NCBI GenBank assembly: GCA_965228625.1
Contig: OZ245829.1
Span: 372,001 to 436,000, forward strand
Length of the DNA stretch: 64,000 nt
Direction of reading: 5' to 3'
Source: UBA2767 sp965228625
Lineage (GTDB): Bacteria; Pseudomonadota; Alphaproteobacteria; Rhizobiales; Methyloligellaceae
A model generated the notes under the pieces. It searched no databases. It saw nothing but the letters and a program-made list of their open reading frames with translations, and was not told the DNA's origin. The translations under genes and the position numbers were made by a program. Positions 43,661-52,414 of this stretch are shown piece by piece (position 1 is the first letter of the stretch; every line of letters begins with the position of its first letter).

Positions 43661-45529
43661 TCACGCCCGCCGGGGGTTTGGGCGTGGCAAAGGGATCGGA
43701 CCCGAACATGCGGCACGGGCTGCACCGATCGCCTGCGGTGTGAGATCGCTCGCCGCAAGCCGTATCGAGTTGGCGCGCAGCAGCACCATGTTCTCGCTGA
43801 GATAGATGTCCTTCACGGGCATGCGTTCGACCCTGTAGCCGTCGCGCCGCAGTCGGTCCCAAACGTGCCACCATCCGGAAGCCCACATGTTCCGATCGCG
43901 AATTGTTGCCAGCATCACTGTCTCCAGTTGCGGCCGCGAGCACAGGGCGCCTGTCAGAGCAGGCTCAACCTTTTCTTCCACCACGACACGCGCCGCCGCA
44001 GGCGCGGCAACGATCTCGGCGTGCGCAGTCTCATTGTCCGTAGGTTGTGCGGCAGGCATCTGATGCGGCCAGACAAGCAGCGCGAAAGCAATGATCAGAA
44101 GCGCCTTGATCGGCAGCAGCGGGATCGCCAGCCGCGTCAGATCCGCCTGGGTAAAGGAACTGCCCTCGGCATTGCCGAAGATCAACACCGGCTTGGCGCT
44201 CACCATCAGGGTTTGGCAGAACCCGGTGCCGAGTACCGTGACCATGACCATGAGTGTTACGTCATGTCCAAAGCCCGCGATCGGCAATGAGAGCGCGGGA
44301 ATGAGCACGGCGGCACGGGCGGTGCGCGAATTGATGACAAGATGCGAAAGAACCGCGATCACGGTCAGGAAGACGACAATGAGTGACAACGACGCCGTTG
44401 CGCCCTCCGGCAACAACGCCATGGCTCCTTCCGCCATCCAGGTGCTTGCGCCGGACAGGATAACGGCATCCGCGATGACGAAGGTGGCCGCGAGAAAGAT
44501 CAGCAGTTCAACCTCGACCTTCCTGAACACGTCTTTCGGCTTTTCGGAGTTGAACAGACTGGTGAGCAGCATGACCGCACCACCGAACGCGACCAGCGCA
44601 ATGCCCACGCCGTGCAAGGGTGCGGTCAGCCACAGGACGACGATGACCGTCAGCGCGAGGGCAATACGGACTTCCTTGTTGCTGAGTGGTGCTGACGGGC
44701 CGGAAGGACGCGCCAGCAGGATGCGCCGTTCCTGCGCCGGAATGAACAAGGCAGTGATCAGCCACACGGCTGCATGGCTCGCCAGAAAGGTCAGCGGGAA
44801 GGCCAGCAGCAACCAGTCCACGTATCCGATCGACACATGCGCCGCACGGTAGATCGCCTCCACGGCGACGAAGTGCGCGCCGGCGCCGATCATCGAACCG
44901 CCTGCGGAAAGCAGGATCACCGTCGGGAACAGAAGCGCCAGCGCCCGCCGCGACGCCACACCAGGCATGCGCTCGGCAAGCGCCATGTAGACGGGAAGCA
45001 GCAGCGCCGCCCGGCCGGACGTGGACGGAATGAGAAACGCGGTCATCGAAATGACGAACGCGATCACATGAAAGAATGGGGTGATGCCGGAAAACGGCCG
45101 GACGGCGGCGAAGGCCAGTCGCTCCATCAATCCACTGCCTTTGACGACGGCAGCGATCACAAAGGCGGCCACCAGAAGCCAGATCAGTTCGCTGCCGAGA
45201 GCGCTGTAGAGCTGTTCTTCCGGCAGGACTCCGGTGACAACCAAAAGCAACGCCGCAGTGACGGCCACCACGGAGTCGGGCAGCCGTGTCGCCGTCCAGC
45301 CGACGATCGCAAGCGCGGTGATCGCAAGCGCCATCTTCGCGCTCGTGCCGACGCTGTCCGGCAGGAACCACGCGCCAACAACGATGGCGGTAGCAAGCGC
45401 TATTGCAGGAAAATGGCGGGCGATTGAGGCGGGAAACGGCGTTCCGCGGCGCCCGGCCCGCCTGCGTTGCCAACCGGGCCCTGTCTGGTTTCCGTCCGTG
45501 AATTCAGCGGCATATGCGGTTGATGTCAC
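43661..45529 (-). CDS. SLC13/DASS-type permease with C-terminal soluble extension
   Basis: 622 residues from the GTG at 45529 (AAAGGGTGCAAC ahead); the frame is open to 45613. About 12 membrane helices. Two re-entrant signatures fit the divalent anion/sodium symporter family: FLIPSTSGRAALLLPVYMAL with SAGGSMIGAGAHFVAV, and VINSRTARAAVLIPALSL. The last 90 or so residues (from about 530) are soluble and unlike the transporter core (SRPQLETVMLATIRDRNMWA, then WWHVWDRLRRDGYRVERMPV). Substrate is probably a dicarboxylate or other anion; not determined. Confidence 0.87.
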   Translation of the reverse strand: MTSTAYAAEFTDGNQTGPGWQRRRAGRRGTPFPASIARHFPAIALATAIVVGAWFLPDSVGTSAKMALAITALAIVGWTATRLPDSVVAVTAALLLVVTGVLPEEQLYSALGSELIWLLVAAFVIAAVVKGSGLMERLAFAAVRPFSGITPFFHVIAFVISMTAFLIPSTSGRAALLLPVYMALAERMPGVASRRALALLFPTVILLSAGGSMIGAGAHFVAVEAIYRAAHVSIGYVDWLLLAFPLTFLASHAAVWLITALFIPAQERRILLARPSGPSAPLSNKEVRIALALTVIVVLWLTAPLHGVGIALVAFGGAVMLLTSLFNSEKPKDVFRKVEVELLIFLAATFVIADAVILSGASTWMAEGAMALLPEGATASLSLIVVFLTVIAVLSHLVINSRTARAAVLIPALSLPIAGFGHDVTLMVMVTVLGTGFCQTLMVSAKPVLIFGNAEGSSFTQADLTRLAIPLLPIKALLIIAFALLVWPHQMPAAQPTDNETAHAEIVAAPAAARVVVEEKVEPALTGALCSRPQLETVMLATIRDRNMWASGWWHVWDRLRRDGYRVERMPVKDIYLSENMVLLRANSIRLAASDLTPQAIGAARAACSGPIPLPRPNPRRA

Positions 45530-45683
45530 GTTGCACCCTTTCCATGTCACGAAAGTGTCACGACGAGACAACGCTGATTGGCGTTCTTTATTCCCGATAT
45601 TCGGACAGGCCAATCGGTACGGCCCGCGACTTGAACACGCCTGAAGTGCTGGCCGCGAGGCGCCTTGCGGCGCGGTGCCGCAG

Positions 45684-45704
45684 TTTAGAACTGATCTAAA
45701 TCAG
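45684..45704 (+). promoter_or_regulatory. Overlapping ICE/Irr-like and FNR-like boxes before ccpA-type gene
   Basis: TTTAGAACTGATCTAAA (45684-45700) matches the ICE consensus TTTAGAA-N3-TTCTAAA at 13 of 14 positions. Overlapping it, CTGATCTAAATCAG (45691-45704) is a perfect 5+5 dyad with the TGAT-N4-ATCA core of FNR-type sites. Both are about 55-75 bp upstream of the cytochrome c peroxidase ATG, consistent with iron/haem and oxygen control. Confidence 0.6.
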
Positions 45705-45758
45705 GGCCCTTACCCATTGAATTTGAGAGCCTCCTCGCCCCACCCACAGGAGGTATGG

Positions 45759-46799
45759 ATGAAACGTATCATCACAATAATATTGGCATCCACATTGTGG
45801 ATCGGCACGGCGGAAGCGAACGAATTGCGTGAACAAGCTCTTGAGCTTTTCAAGCCGCTGCCGTCCACGATTCCCAGCGTAAGGGACAACCCCATCACGT
45901 CCGAAAAGATCGAACTGGGCAAGGCACTTTTCTTTGACCCACGGCTTTCGGCGTCCGGCGTCTTCAGTTGCTATTCCTGCCACAACCTGACGACAGGCGG
46001 CGACGACAACCTGGAAACGTCCATCGGTCACGGCTGGCAGAAGGGTCCGCGAAATTCACCAACCGTCTTCAACTCGGTGCTCAACGAAGCACAGTTCTGG
46101 GACGGTCGCGCCGAGGACCTCAAGGCACAGGCCAAAGGACCGATCCAGGCCGGTGTCGAAATGGCAAACACGCCGGAGAATGTCGTCAAAACCCTGAAAA
46201 GCATGCCGCAATACGTGACATGGTTCGAGGAAGCGTTTCCGGAAGAGACGGGCCCCGTCAATTTCGACAACATGGCCAAGGCAATCGAGGCCTTCGAAGC
46301 AACACTGCTGACGCCGGCTCCGTTCGACGCCTTCCTGAACGGCAACGACGACGCGCTGACGCCCACAGCGAAGAAGGGGCTGGCGGTCTTCATCGACAAG
46401 GGTTGCGCGGCCTGTCACAAGGGCGTCAATCTCGGTGGCCACGGGTACTACCCGTTCGGTCTCATCGAGAAGCCGGGCGCCGACATCCTGCCGGCGGGCG
46501 ACAAGGGACGCTTCCAGGTCACCGAGACGATCGATGACGAGTATGTGTTCAGAGCATCGCCGCTTCGCAATGTGTCGATCACGGCGCCCTACTTCCACTC
46601 CGGCAAGGTGTGGGATCTGAAAGTCGCCGTCCAGATCATGGCGGAATCGCAACTCGGCGAGGAACTGAGCGATGAGGACGCAGACGCCCTGGTCGCCTTT
46701 CTGGAAAGCCTGACAGGCAAAGCCCCCGACGTCACGCTGCCCATCTTGCCAGCGGAAACCGCGACCACACCGCGGCCGACCGCCGAGATTTCACGCTGA
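45759..46799 (+). CDS. Dihaem cytochrome c peroxidase
   Basis: 346 residues from the ATG at 45759, with AGGAGG 5 nt ahead. Signal peptide near 1-20 (ending TAEA). Two haem c motifs: C71-Y-S-C-H75 and C216-A-A-C-H220. Other family parts are RNSPTVFNSVLNEAQFWDGR and FRASPLRNVSITAPYFHSGKVWDL. The enzyme reduces hydrogen peroxide in the periplasm using c-type cytochromes. The promoter boxes upstream suggest control by iron/haem and low oxygen. Confidence 0.94.
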   Translation: MKRIITIILASTLWIGTAEANELREQALELFKPLPSTIPSVRDNPITSEKIELGKALFFDPRLSASGVFSCYSCHNLTTGGDDNLETSIGHGWQKGPRNSPTVFNSVLNEAQFWDGRAEDLKAQAKGPIQAGVEMANTPENVVKTLKSMPQYVTWFEEAFPEETGPVNFDNMAKAIEAFEATLLTPAPFDAFLNGNDDALTPTAKKGLAVFIDKGCAACHKGVNLGGHGYYPFGLIEKPGADILPAGDKGRFQVTETIDDEYVFRASPLRNVSITAPYFHSGKVWDLKVAVQIMAESQLGEELSDEDADALVAFLESLTGKAPDVTLPILPAETATTPRPTAEISR

Positions 46800-46805
46800 T
46801 CAGAA

Positions 46806-46829
46806 GGCCCCCGCATGCGTGCGGGGGCC
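46806..46829. terminator. Strong hairpin after the cytochrome c peroxidase gene
   Basis: A perfect 10-bp stem GGCCCCCGCA/TGCGGGGGCC with a TGCG loop, 6 nt after the stop. There is no U-run, so termination strength is uncertain; it lies between convergent genes and could act in both directions. Confidence 0.55.
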
Positions 46830-46948
46830 ACCCCTGCCTTCTTGCCCCTCAACCGGCGCCAGACAGTCCGGAGACCGAATTCCGGAACGGCCGGCCACAT
46901 ACGCCGCTCCTCCTTTGCAGCCACTTGGAGAACTGCCGATCCGGCGCG

Positions 46949-47374
46949 CTACTTCACTTGGTAGTGCTCGTTGTAGATCGAATACACGCGCGTGTATTTG
47001 ATCTTTCCACTTTCGCCGACGTCGTAGAAAGCCGCCATCATCAGCCGGAACGAAGTCCCCGCCTTGTAGTGGACACCGACCCATTCCAGGTCCTGTTTGC
47101 ATAGGAAATCTATCGGAGCCTCGCTGGCGAACTGTGAACCCGACGCGACGAACCGGGTGTGATCGCGAATGGTCTCCTCCATGATGTCCTTTACGCCGGT
47201 CCAGAAGGCGACCGTGCTTTCCTTGCCGCTGTTTATCGCGGCCTTTGGAACGTATTCAAAGGTGGCGTCGGGCTCATACCATTTGTCGTAGAACTCAGCG
47301 TGGCTCATGCCGGTCCCGGCGCAGGCACCATTGAAGTCGGCTATGTACTGTCTGTAGTCCTCTTCGGTGATCAT
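46949..47374 (-). CDS. SnoaL/NTF2-like protein
   Basis: 141 residues from the ATG at 47374 (GGGAGGACT upstream). The N-terminus MITEEDYRQYIADFNGACAGTGMSHAEFYDKWYEPDATFEYVPKA and later EETIRDHTRFVASG, then YTRVYSIYNEHYQ, fit the NTF2-like fold. Ligand and function unknown. Confidence 0.75.
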   Translation of the reverse strand: MITEEDYRQYIADFNGACAGTGMSHAEFYDKWYEPDATFEYVPKAAINSGKESTVAFWTGVKDIMEETIRDHTRFVASGSQFASEAPIDFLCKQDLEWVGVHYKAGTSFRLMMAAFYDVGESGKIKYTRVYSIYNEHYQVK

Positions 47375-47613
47375 CGCCGGAGTCCTCCCGTGCTGGTTTT
47401 TTCTCCTACAGTTTAGATGGTTAGGCACGCGCAGTGACACAAGGCACGGGCCGGACATTCAGGGCGGTGACGCCGCATCGGCCACAAAGCGTTCCAAATC
47501 GGTTGTAGTGAGGTCCTGCGCCACAACCTTCCTGCCGTTTCGCGGCAACTGGCCGCATTTTAGGCGCTATATCCAGACTGTTACGGTCCCGGTGGGTTCA
47601 TGGGGGGCTCACC

Positions 47614-48030
47614 GTGACGCGACGCCGGGACACATACCGGAAGCGCTTTGCCGTTGGTCTGGCAATTGCAGGATTGTTCTGCCAGCTCATTGTGACGGCA
47701 CTGGCGATTCCTGCTGCTTTCGCCGCGATGCATCCCGGTGACCTGCCGGAGGGTTACTCCACAATCATCATCTGTACCGGCGACGGCATGAAGCGGATCA
47801 TCGTGGATGCCGACGGAACGCCGGTCGGTGGGTCCGAGGAAGATCCTCCTTCAAATCCGTGCCTCGCCTGTAAGGTTGTGGGCAGCACTGTTTTCCTCCC
47901 TCCGTCTGTCTCCGTCGCGTTGTTAATCGCGCATCCAATCGCATCACTGACGCCATTATTGGCTCAGACGCATATTCGCAATCCGGGCTGCGTTCACGCT
48001 CACAAGCGAGCGCCACCTCTCGAACTCTGA
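47614..48030 (+). CDS. DUF2946-like small membrane/exported protein
   Basis: 138 residues from GTG at 47614 (GGGGGGC ahead; no usable ATG). N-terminal hydrophobic segment near 11-37 (FAVGLAIAGLFCQLIVTALAIPAAF), then IIICTGDGMKRIIVD and a CLAC motif, as in DUF2946. That family often sits beside metal-related outer-membrane proteins; the neighbour here is a barrel protein rich in histidine and methionine. A copper link is inferred only. Confidence 0.7.
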   Translation: MTRRRDTYRKRFAVGLAIAGLFCQLIVTALAIPAAFAAMHPGDLPEGYSTIIICTGDGMKRIIVDADGTPVGGSEEDPPSNPCLACKVVGSTVFLPPSVSVALLIAHPIASLTPLLAQTHIRNPGCVHAHKRAPPLEL

Positions 48031-48129
48031 CACGCTCAAAACGACTTCGTCTCGCGCTGCCGCCGCTGTCATCAGGCATTGCGGCCACCGGTGCGGATGC
48101 ACATTCACAGCTTTCAGGGTTCAACGATC

Positions 48130-49299
48130 ATGTATCTCACAAATCCGTTTTCGCGGCTGCGCACGACAACAGGCGCCGCCGTTGTTTGTCTTTTCGCTTT
48201 TTCCGGCGTGGCGAGCGCCGACAGTCCGGCGCCTGGCGGCCTTAACGTTACCTACAAGGACGGTGAAATCCATGCCGCTCCCCGTGCCGACGGTCACGGG
48301 CCAATCGGCGTGATGGGCGACCACCGCCATCACACAGGCGAGCTGATGCTCTCTTATCGCTACATGCGAATGTGGATGGAGGGAAACCGTATCGGCGACG
48401 ACAATGTCTCGCCCGAAACCATCGTCACCACCGTCCCGAACCGCTTCTTCGGAACACCGGGCCAACCGCCGACACTTCGGGTCGTGCCGAAGGACATGAG
48501 CATGGACATGCACATGTTTGGTGCCATGTATGGTATCAGCGACCGCGTAACTCTCATGGGGATGCTGCCCTATATCGAAAAAGAGATGGACCACATCACT
48601 TTTCAGGGCGGTGCCGGGACCACCCGGCTGGGGACATTCAAAACCAGCACCGACGGGATCGGCGACGTATCTTTGAGCGCGTTGATTGGGCTTTATGACG
48701 AGAAAACCCCGGACGGTGAAACCCACGTCAATCTGATGTTGGGAGTGAGCGCGCCCACCGGATCGATCACGGAGCGCGGCACCGTTCTCGCCCCAAACAA
48801 CACGCGCCCCAACGTTCGGCTCCCTTACGCCATGCAGCTCGGTTCCGGGACATGGGACCTGCTACCCGGCGTCACCGCGACCAAGCGGGTCGGCAATCTC
48901 TCGCTCGGGGGGCAATACCGGGCATGGCTGCGCCTGGAAGACGAGAACGACGAGGGATATTCGCTTGGGGACATTCACCAGGGCACCGTCTGGGCGCAAT
49001 ATCAGTGGGCGCCGTGGGTCGCCACTTCGGTCCGTCTCGCGGGCCGGACGCAAGACACCATCAGCGGAATTGACCCGAACATTATTGCACCTGTTCAAAC
49101 GGCCGACCCTGATAACTACGGTGGCGAGCGCCTTGACCTCCTCGTCGGTGTGAACCTTATCGGCCAACACGGAGCAATATGTGGACATCGTCTGGCGGCA
49201 GAAGCAGGCGCGCCGATCTATCAGGATCTCAACGGGCCGCAAATGAAGACCGAGTGGACCTTCACGATCGGCTGGCAGAAAACGCTGGGCGATTGCTGA
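48130..49299 (+). CDS. Outer-membrane barrel protein, MetA-pathway transporter type
   Basis: 389 residues from the ATG at 48130 (frame opens earlier). Signal peptide near 1-31. The mature part begins GLNVTYKDGEIHAAPRADGHGPIGVMGDHRHHTGELMLSYRYMRMWMEG, with a His/Met-rich start, followed by regularly alternating beta strands and a terminal aromatic pattern (EWTFTIGWQKTLGDC). It resembles the 'transporter' barrel family often found with DUF2946 proteins. A metal-related role is a guess from the neighbour and the His/Met content. Confidence 0.75.
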   Translation: MYLTNPFSRLRTTTGAAVVCLFAFSGVASADSPAPGGLNVTYKDGEIHAAPRADGHGPIGVMGDHRHHTGELMLSYRYMRMWMEGNRIGDDNVSPETIVTTVPNRFFGTPGQPPTLRVVPKDMSMDMHMFGAMYGISDRVTLMGMLPYIEKEMDHITFQGGAGTTRLGTFKTSTDGIGDVSLSALIGLYDEKTPDGETHVNLMLGVSAPTGSITERGTVLAPNNTRPNVRLPYAMQLGSGTWDLLPGVTATKRVGNLSLGGQYRAWLRLEDENDEGYSLGDIHQGTVWAQYQWAPWVATSVRLAGRTQDTISGIDPNIIAPVQTADPDNYGGERLDLLVGVNLIGQHGAICGHRLAAEAGAPIYQDLNGPQMKTEWTFTIGWQKTLGDC

Positions 49300-49515
49300 C
49301 TTGAATGGTGCCCGCGCCGAAGTCATGCGTTACGGCGTGGGCACGCCCGGTTAGCGGCGGCACACTGGCCGAAGCACGAGTTGTCGCCTTGGTCCAATGC
49401 TGCTTGGCGGATTTCTGAGATCAATCCGAAACCAGGCCGATTTTCTGCTCTCGGGAAAAAATGGCCCGCACGCACGTGCCCTTCCAAACGAAACTTTCAC
49501 CCGGTACATTTCGTA

Positions 49516-49529
49516 ACTTACCGGTAAGT
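49516..49529. promoter_or_regulatory. Perfect 14-bp palindrome before the 2OG oxygenase gene
   Basis: ACTTACCGGTAAGT equals its own reverse complement. It lies 28 nt before the ATG at 49558, a site where a dimeric repressor would act; no adjacent regulator gene is obvious. Confidence 0.5.
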
Positions 49530-49557
49530 GACGTTTGTGCGCATATCCGGGGTCCCC

Positions 49558-50172
49558 ATGAGCGAGAACAAGGGCGAGACGCTTCTGTATTTCCCGACCG
49601 TCGTTCGCGAGGTGAAAATCGCAAACGCGGCGGAGATCAACGGCCGGATCGAAGCGGGCATCGAGAAGATTCGAAAAACCGAGCCCAACACCCTCCCCGA
49701 GGCGTGGAGTTGCGAGCTCTACACCACCATCGGCGCGCCCGGCACGCTCAAGGACCACGAGGAATTCGAGCCGCTGTGCGATGTCATCGTCGAGGAGGCG
49801 AACACCTTCGCCGGCATTCTCGATCTCGACACCAAGTTCCGTCCGCTCATCTTCACGGAGTGCTGGCTCAACATCTACGGCGACGGCCACGCCCAGGAGG
49901 TGCACACCCACGCCAACTGCGTCATCAGCGGCATCTACTATGCGAGGGCGCCGGAAGGCAGCGGCGACCTGCTGATCCATTCCCCCTATAACGACACCAT
50001 GCTCGATCCGCCGCACGCCAGGGTGAACGGCTTCAACATGAAGATGATCCCGATCAAGCCCGAGGAAGGGAAGATGATCCTGTTCCGGAGCTACGTGAAG
50101 CACTCGGTCAAACCGACCAAGTGCAAGCAAGGTGACGAGCGCATCTCCATCGCGTTCAATCTGACCATGTGA
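49558..50172 (+). CDS. Putative 2OG-Fe(II) oxygenase (TIGR02466-like)
   Basis: 204 residues from the ATG at 49558. The core reads FTECWLNIYGDGHAQEVHTHANCVISGIYYARAPEGSGDLLIHSPYN with a likely HxH/D pair, and the end reads FRSYVKHSVKPTKCKQGDERISIAFNLTM with the distal histidine and arginine. These small oxygenases are often near phage or cell-surface genes; substrate unknown. Confidence 0.8.
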   Translation: MSENKGETLLYFPTVVREVKIANAAEINGRIEAGIEKIRKTEPNTLPEAWSCELYTTIGAPGTLKDHEEFEPLCDVIVEEANTFAGILDLDTKFRPLIFTECWLNIYGDGHAQEVHTHANCVISGIYYARAPEGSGDLLIHSPYNDTMLDPPHARVNGFNMKMIPIKPEEGKMILFRSYVKHSVKPTKCKQGDERISIAFNLTM

Positions 50173-50229
50173 CGCCGAGGCGCGCGGTATTGGCGCCCCG
50201 GGTCTTCTGTACGTTTTTGCAAAGGAAAC

Positions 50230-50910
50230 ATGTGTATGTCCGCTTCGCTTCCGACTTTGATTTCGCGTCTCCTTGCTTTCGCGCTGACCATGGCGTTCGC
50301 CGCAACGGCATGGGCGGATGACGAAAAAGCGACGTTCGAACTGACCATCGACATCACCTGGAGCGCGCAGACGGCGCCGCACGAGTTTCCCGAAGCGGGT
50401 GGCCACCTGTCGCGGCTCATCGGTGCGACGCATCGCCAGCGCTACTCCATGTTCCGCGACGGGCACACGGCCTCGTCGGGATTGGAGGCGCTCGCCGAGA
50501 TCGGACGCCCCGATATTCTCAAGGCCGAGTTGGCTGACGCGCAGCGCCGCAATCGGGTCGGCACCATCTTCGAGTTGCCGCGCCTCGACAAGGTGCCGGG
50601 CTCGATGAAGGCCGTCGTCGAGACGACGAAGGAGTATCCCCTGCTCTCTTTCGTCACCATGCTCGCGCCCAGTCCCGACTGGTTCACCGGCTTGAGCGCC
50701 GTTCCCCTGCTGATCGACAACCAGTGGGTGGCGACGGCAGACCATCAACTTGTCGCATGGGATGCGGGCAGCGACAGCGGCAAGAGCTACGTAGCGCCCA
50801 ACGCCGACACGCAACCGCGTGAATCCGTCCGCCTCGTTGCCACCCGGCATTTCCTCGGGAGGCGCGGCCTGGTGCCGGTCGGCACGGTCCAGATAAAGCG
50901 GGTGAAATAG
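50230..50910 (+). CDS. Spondin-domain exported protein
   Basis: 226 residues. Signal peptide near 1-31 (ending AWADD). The Spond_N pattern is present: FELTIDITWSAQTAPHEFPEAGGHLSRLIGATHRQRYSMFRDGHTASSGLEALAEIG and SPDWFTGLSAVPLL. Bacterial members are secreted; in animals this domain binds matrix. AAAGGA precedes the first ATG. Confidence 0.82.
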   Translation: MCMSASLPTLISRLLAFALTMAFAATAWADDEKATFELTIDITWSAQTAPHEFPEAGGHLSRLIGATHRQRYSMFRDGHTASSGLEALAEIGRPDILKAELADAQRRNRVGTIFELPRLDKVPGSMKAVVETTKEYPLLSFVTMLAPSPDWFTGLSAVPLLIDNQWVATADHQLVAWDAGSDSGKSYVAPNADTQPRESVRLVATRHFLGRRGLVPVGTVQIKRVK

Positions 50911-51056
50911 CGGCGGCGCACCCGGACCGTCATCATTCTGTTATCTAACTGTCATAGTCTCGTCATCGGTCCGGGATTGCCCGGGCTGGAGTGTCTGTTT
51001 TTGTCTTCGTGTAGCAGGCATCTCAAAATCACCGGTGAACCGGCGGGGGCACACGC

Positions 51057-51272
51057 ATGGCATGGGGAACTTACAGGCGCAGGCGGACCTGCCGAACCAG
51101 CAAACCGACGGCGCCGCCAAAGGATGCGGCCCTGAAAGAGGTCTACGGGTTGCTCCTCGCGGCGCACCAGATCTGTCGAAAGCAGAAATGGGTGATGCTG
51201 TGCTACCTGATCGGCATGGCGCTGATCGAAACAGAGGCCATGGGCACCCTCATCGACATGTCTGACGACTGA
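51057..51272 (+). CDS. Small hypothetical protein
   Basis: 71 residues. Basic N-terminus, then a hydrophobic helix near 39-57 (HQICRKQKWVMLCYLIGMAL) and an acidic end. CGGGGGC precedes the ATG. No family recognised; 112 bp before the Rrf2 stub. Confidence 0.45.
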   Translation: MAWGTYRRRRTCRTSKPTAPPKDAALKEVYGLLLAAHQICRKQKWVMLCYLIGMALIETEAMGTLIDMSDD

Positions 51273-51346
51273 TCCCGTCGCTGGTCCGCACCCGTTCTCA
51301 CAACGGCTGCGCAAAAACGTCGCAACGACCTAGGCATTTTGCTTTC

Positions 51347-51371
51347 AAAGATGTATACGCAGTCCATCTTT
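51347..51371 (+). promoter_or_regulatory. NsrR-type operator
   Basis: AAAGATG (51347-51353) and CATCTTT (51365-51371) form a perfect 7-bp inverted repeat with an 11-bp spacer. The AAGATG...CATCTT frame and 23-bp length match the NsrR box. It sits 13 nt before the start of the Rrf2/NsrR-like stub, upstream of the truncated globin, and suggests nitric-oxide control. Confidence 0.65.
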
Positions 51372-51384
51372 AAGGATTGATCCG

Positions 51385-51498
51385 ATGCGCCAGACGATCC
51401 AGACGGATTTTGCCCTGCGTGCCCTGGAGACGGATTCGCCGATGTTCGCGGACGGCAATGACGTCCCCGGTTCTCTTCGTCGGCTCGGAGCTGAGTGA
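51385..51498 (+). pseudogene. Rrf2/NsrR-like N-terminal stub
   Basis: 37 codons from ATG to TGA. The first 14 residues, MRQTIQTDFALRAL, are the typical start of Rrf2-family regulators (NsrR, IscR-like); the rest is unrelated and too short for a regulator. AAGGA lies 8 nt before the ATG. The stop overlaps the globin ATG (TGATG). Probably an internally deleted nsrR that now acts as a leader frame for the globin. Confidence 0.5.
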
Positions 51499-51950
51499 TG
51501 GAACGTGTCCGCCGAACCGCCGAGCAGCGCCGCCGCGACATTCAGGAGAATGCCGCCCGGCTCGGTATCGACGACGCCTACGTCTCGCTCCTGGTCGAGA
51601 CATTCTATGCGCGCGTCCGGTCCCACGCGGTGCTGGCCCCGCTTTTCGACGACGTGATCGGTGACGACTGGGATAAACACCTCGCAAAGATGAAGGATTT
51701 CTGGGCCTCGGTCGCCTTCAACGCCGGACGCTATTCCGGCACGCCCGTACCGAAGCACCAGGCGCTCTCCAATGTGCGTGAAGAGGACTTCGCACTTTGG
51801 CTCCGCCTTTTCCGCGAAACCCTTGAAGACACAGCCCCGACACCTGAAACCGTTCCGTATTTCATGGAGCGCGCAGAGAGGATTGCGACGAGCCTGCGAT
51901 ATGCCATGTTCGGCATGAAGACGCTTCGCAGGCAGCGGAGGGCGAGCTGA
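51498..51950 (+). CDS. Group III truncated haemoglobin
   Basis: 150 residues. Group III pattern: LVETFYARVRSHAVLAPLFDDVIGDDWDKHLAKMKDFWASVAFNAGRYSGTPVPKHQAL, with the proximal histidine near HLAKM/KHQ positions and the FWASV helix. Such globins bind oxygen or nitric oxide in the cytosol. It is translated from the overlap with the Rrf2 stub under an NsrR-like operator, which supports an NO role. Confidence 0.9.
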   Translation: MERVRRTAEQRRRDIQENAARLGIDDAYVSLLVETFYARVRSHAVLAPLFDDVIGDDWDKHLAKMKDFWASVAFNAGRYSGTPVPKHQALSNVREEDFALWLRLFRETLEDTAPTPETVPYFMERAERIATSLRYAMFGMKTLRRQRRAS

Positions 51951-51952
51951 AC

Positions 51953-52414
51953 GTGCGTCTCTCAAACGGCCTCGCGGCGCTCTGGGCGGGCGTTTCACTC
52001 GGCGGAGCCATCATTGCCGCCCCGGCGAAATTCGACGCGCCGTCGCTCACGCTGGCGGTCGCGCTCGACGTGGGCCGGGCGCAGTTCTATTGGGTGGCCG
52101 TTGGGGAAGCCGTCCTATGCGCCTGCTTCCTGGCCAGCCTCCTCTTTGCCGGTCCGGTGAGATGGCGGCTGGCCTTGCTGCCCGTGCTCTTGTTTGCGGT
52201 CCAAAGGCTGGTCGTGATGCCGCCACTCGATGCCCGCACGGTGCAGATCATGACCGGCGCAGCGCTTGAACCGAGCTCGCTTCATCTCACCTTCGTCGTC
52301 CTCGAGTGCGCCAAATGCCTGGTTCTTGCGGTTTTGGGCCTCGGGATCATCGAGATGGGCCGCTCCCGCCCTCTTTGCGTGTTCGCCGCTCCGTCTCACC
52401 ACGCCGGCCGTTGA
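51953..52414 (+). CDS. Membrane protein of unknown function, four helices
   Basis: 153 residues from GTG at 51953, with GGAGGGCG upstream and only 2 nt after the globin stop, so coupled to it. Four hydrophobic segments (about 6-24, 45-65, 70-90, 108-130). It resembles DUF4149-like small membrane proteins, and shares the NsrR-type promoter; whether it works in NO handling is unknown. Its 3' end overlaps the convergent RidA gene by 19 nt. Confidence 0.75.
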   Translation: MRLSNGLAALWAGVSLGGAIIAAPAKFDAPSLTLAVALDVGRAQFYWVAVGEAVLCACFLASLLFAGPVRWRLALLPVLLFAVQRLVVMPPLDARTVQIMTGAALEPSSLHLTFVVLECAKCLVLAVLGLGIIEMGRSRPLCVFAAPSHHAGR

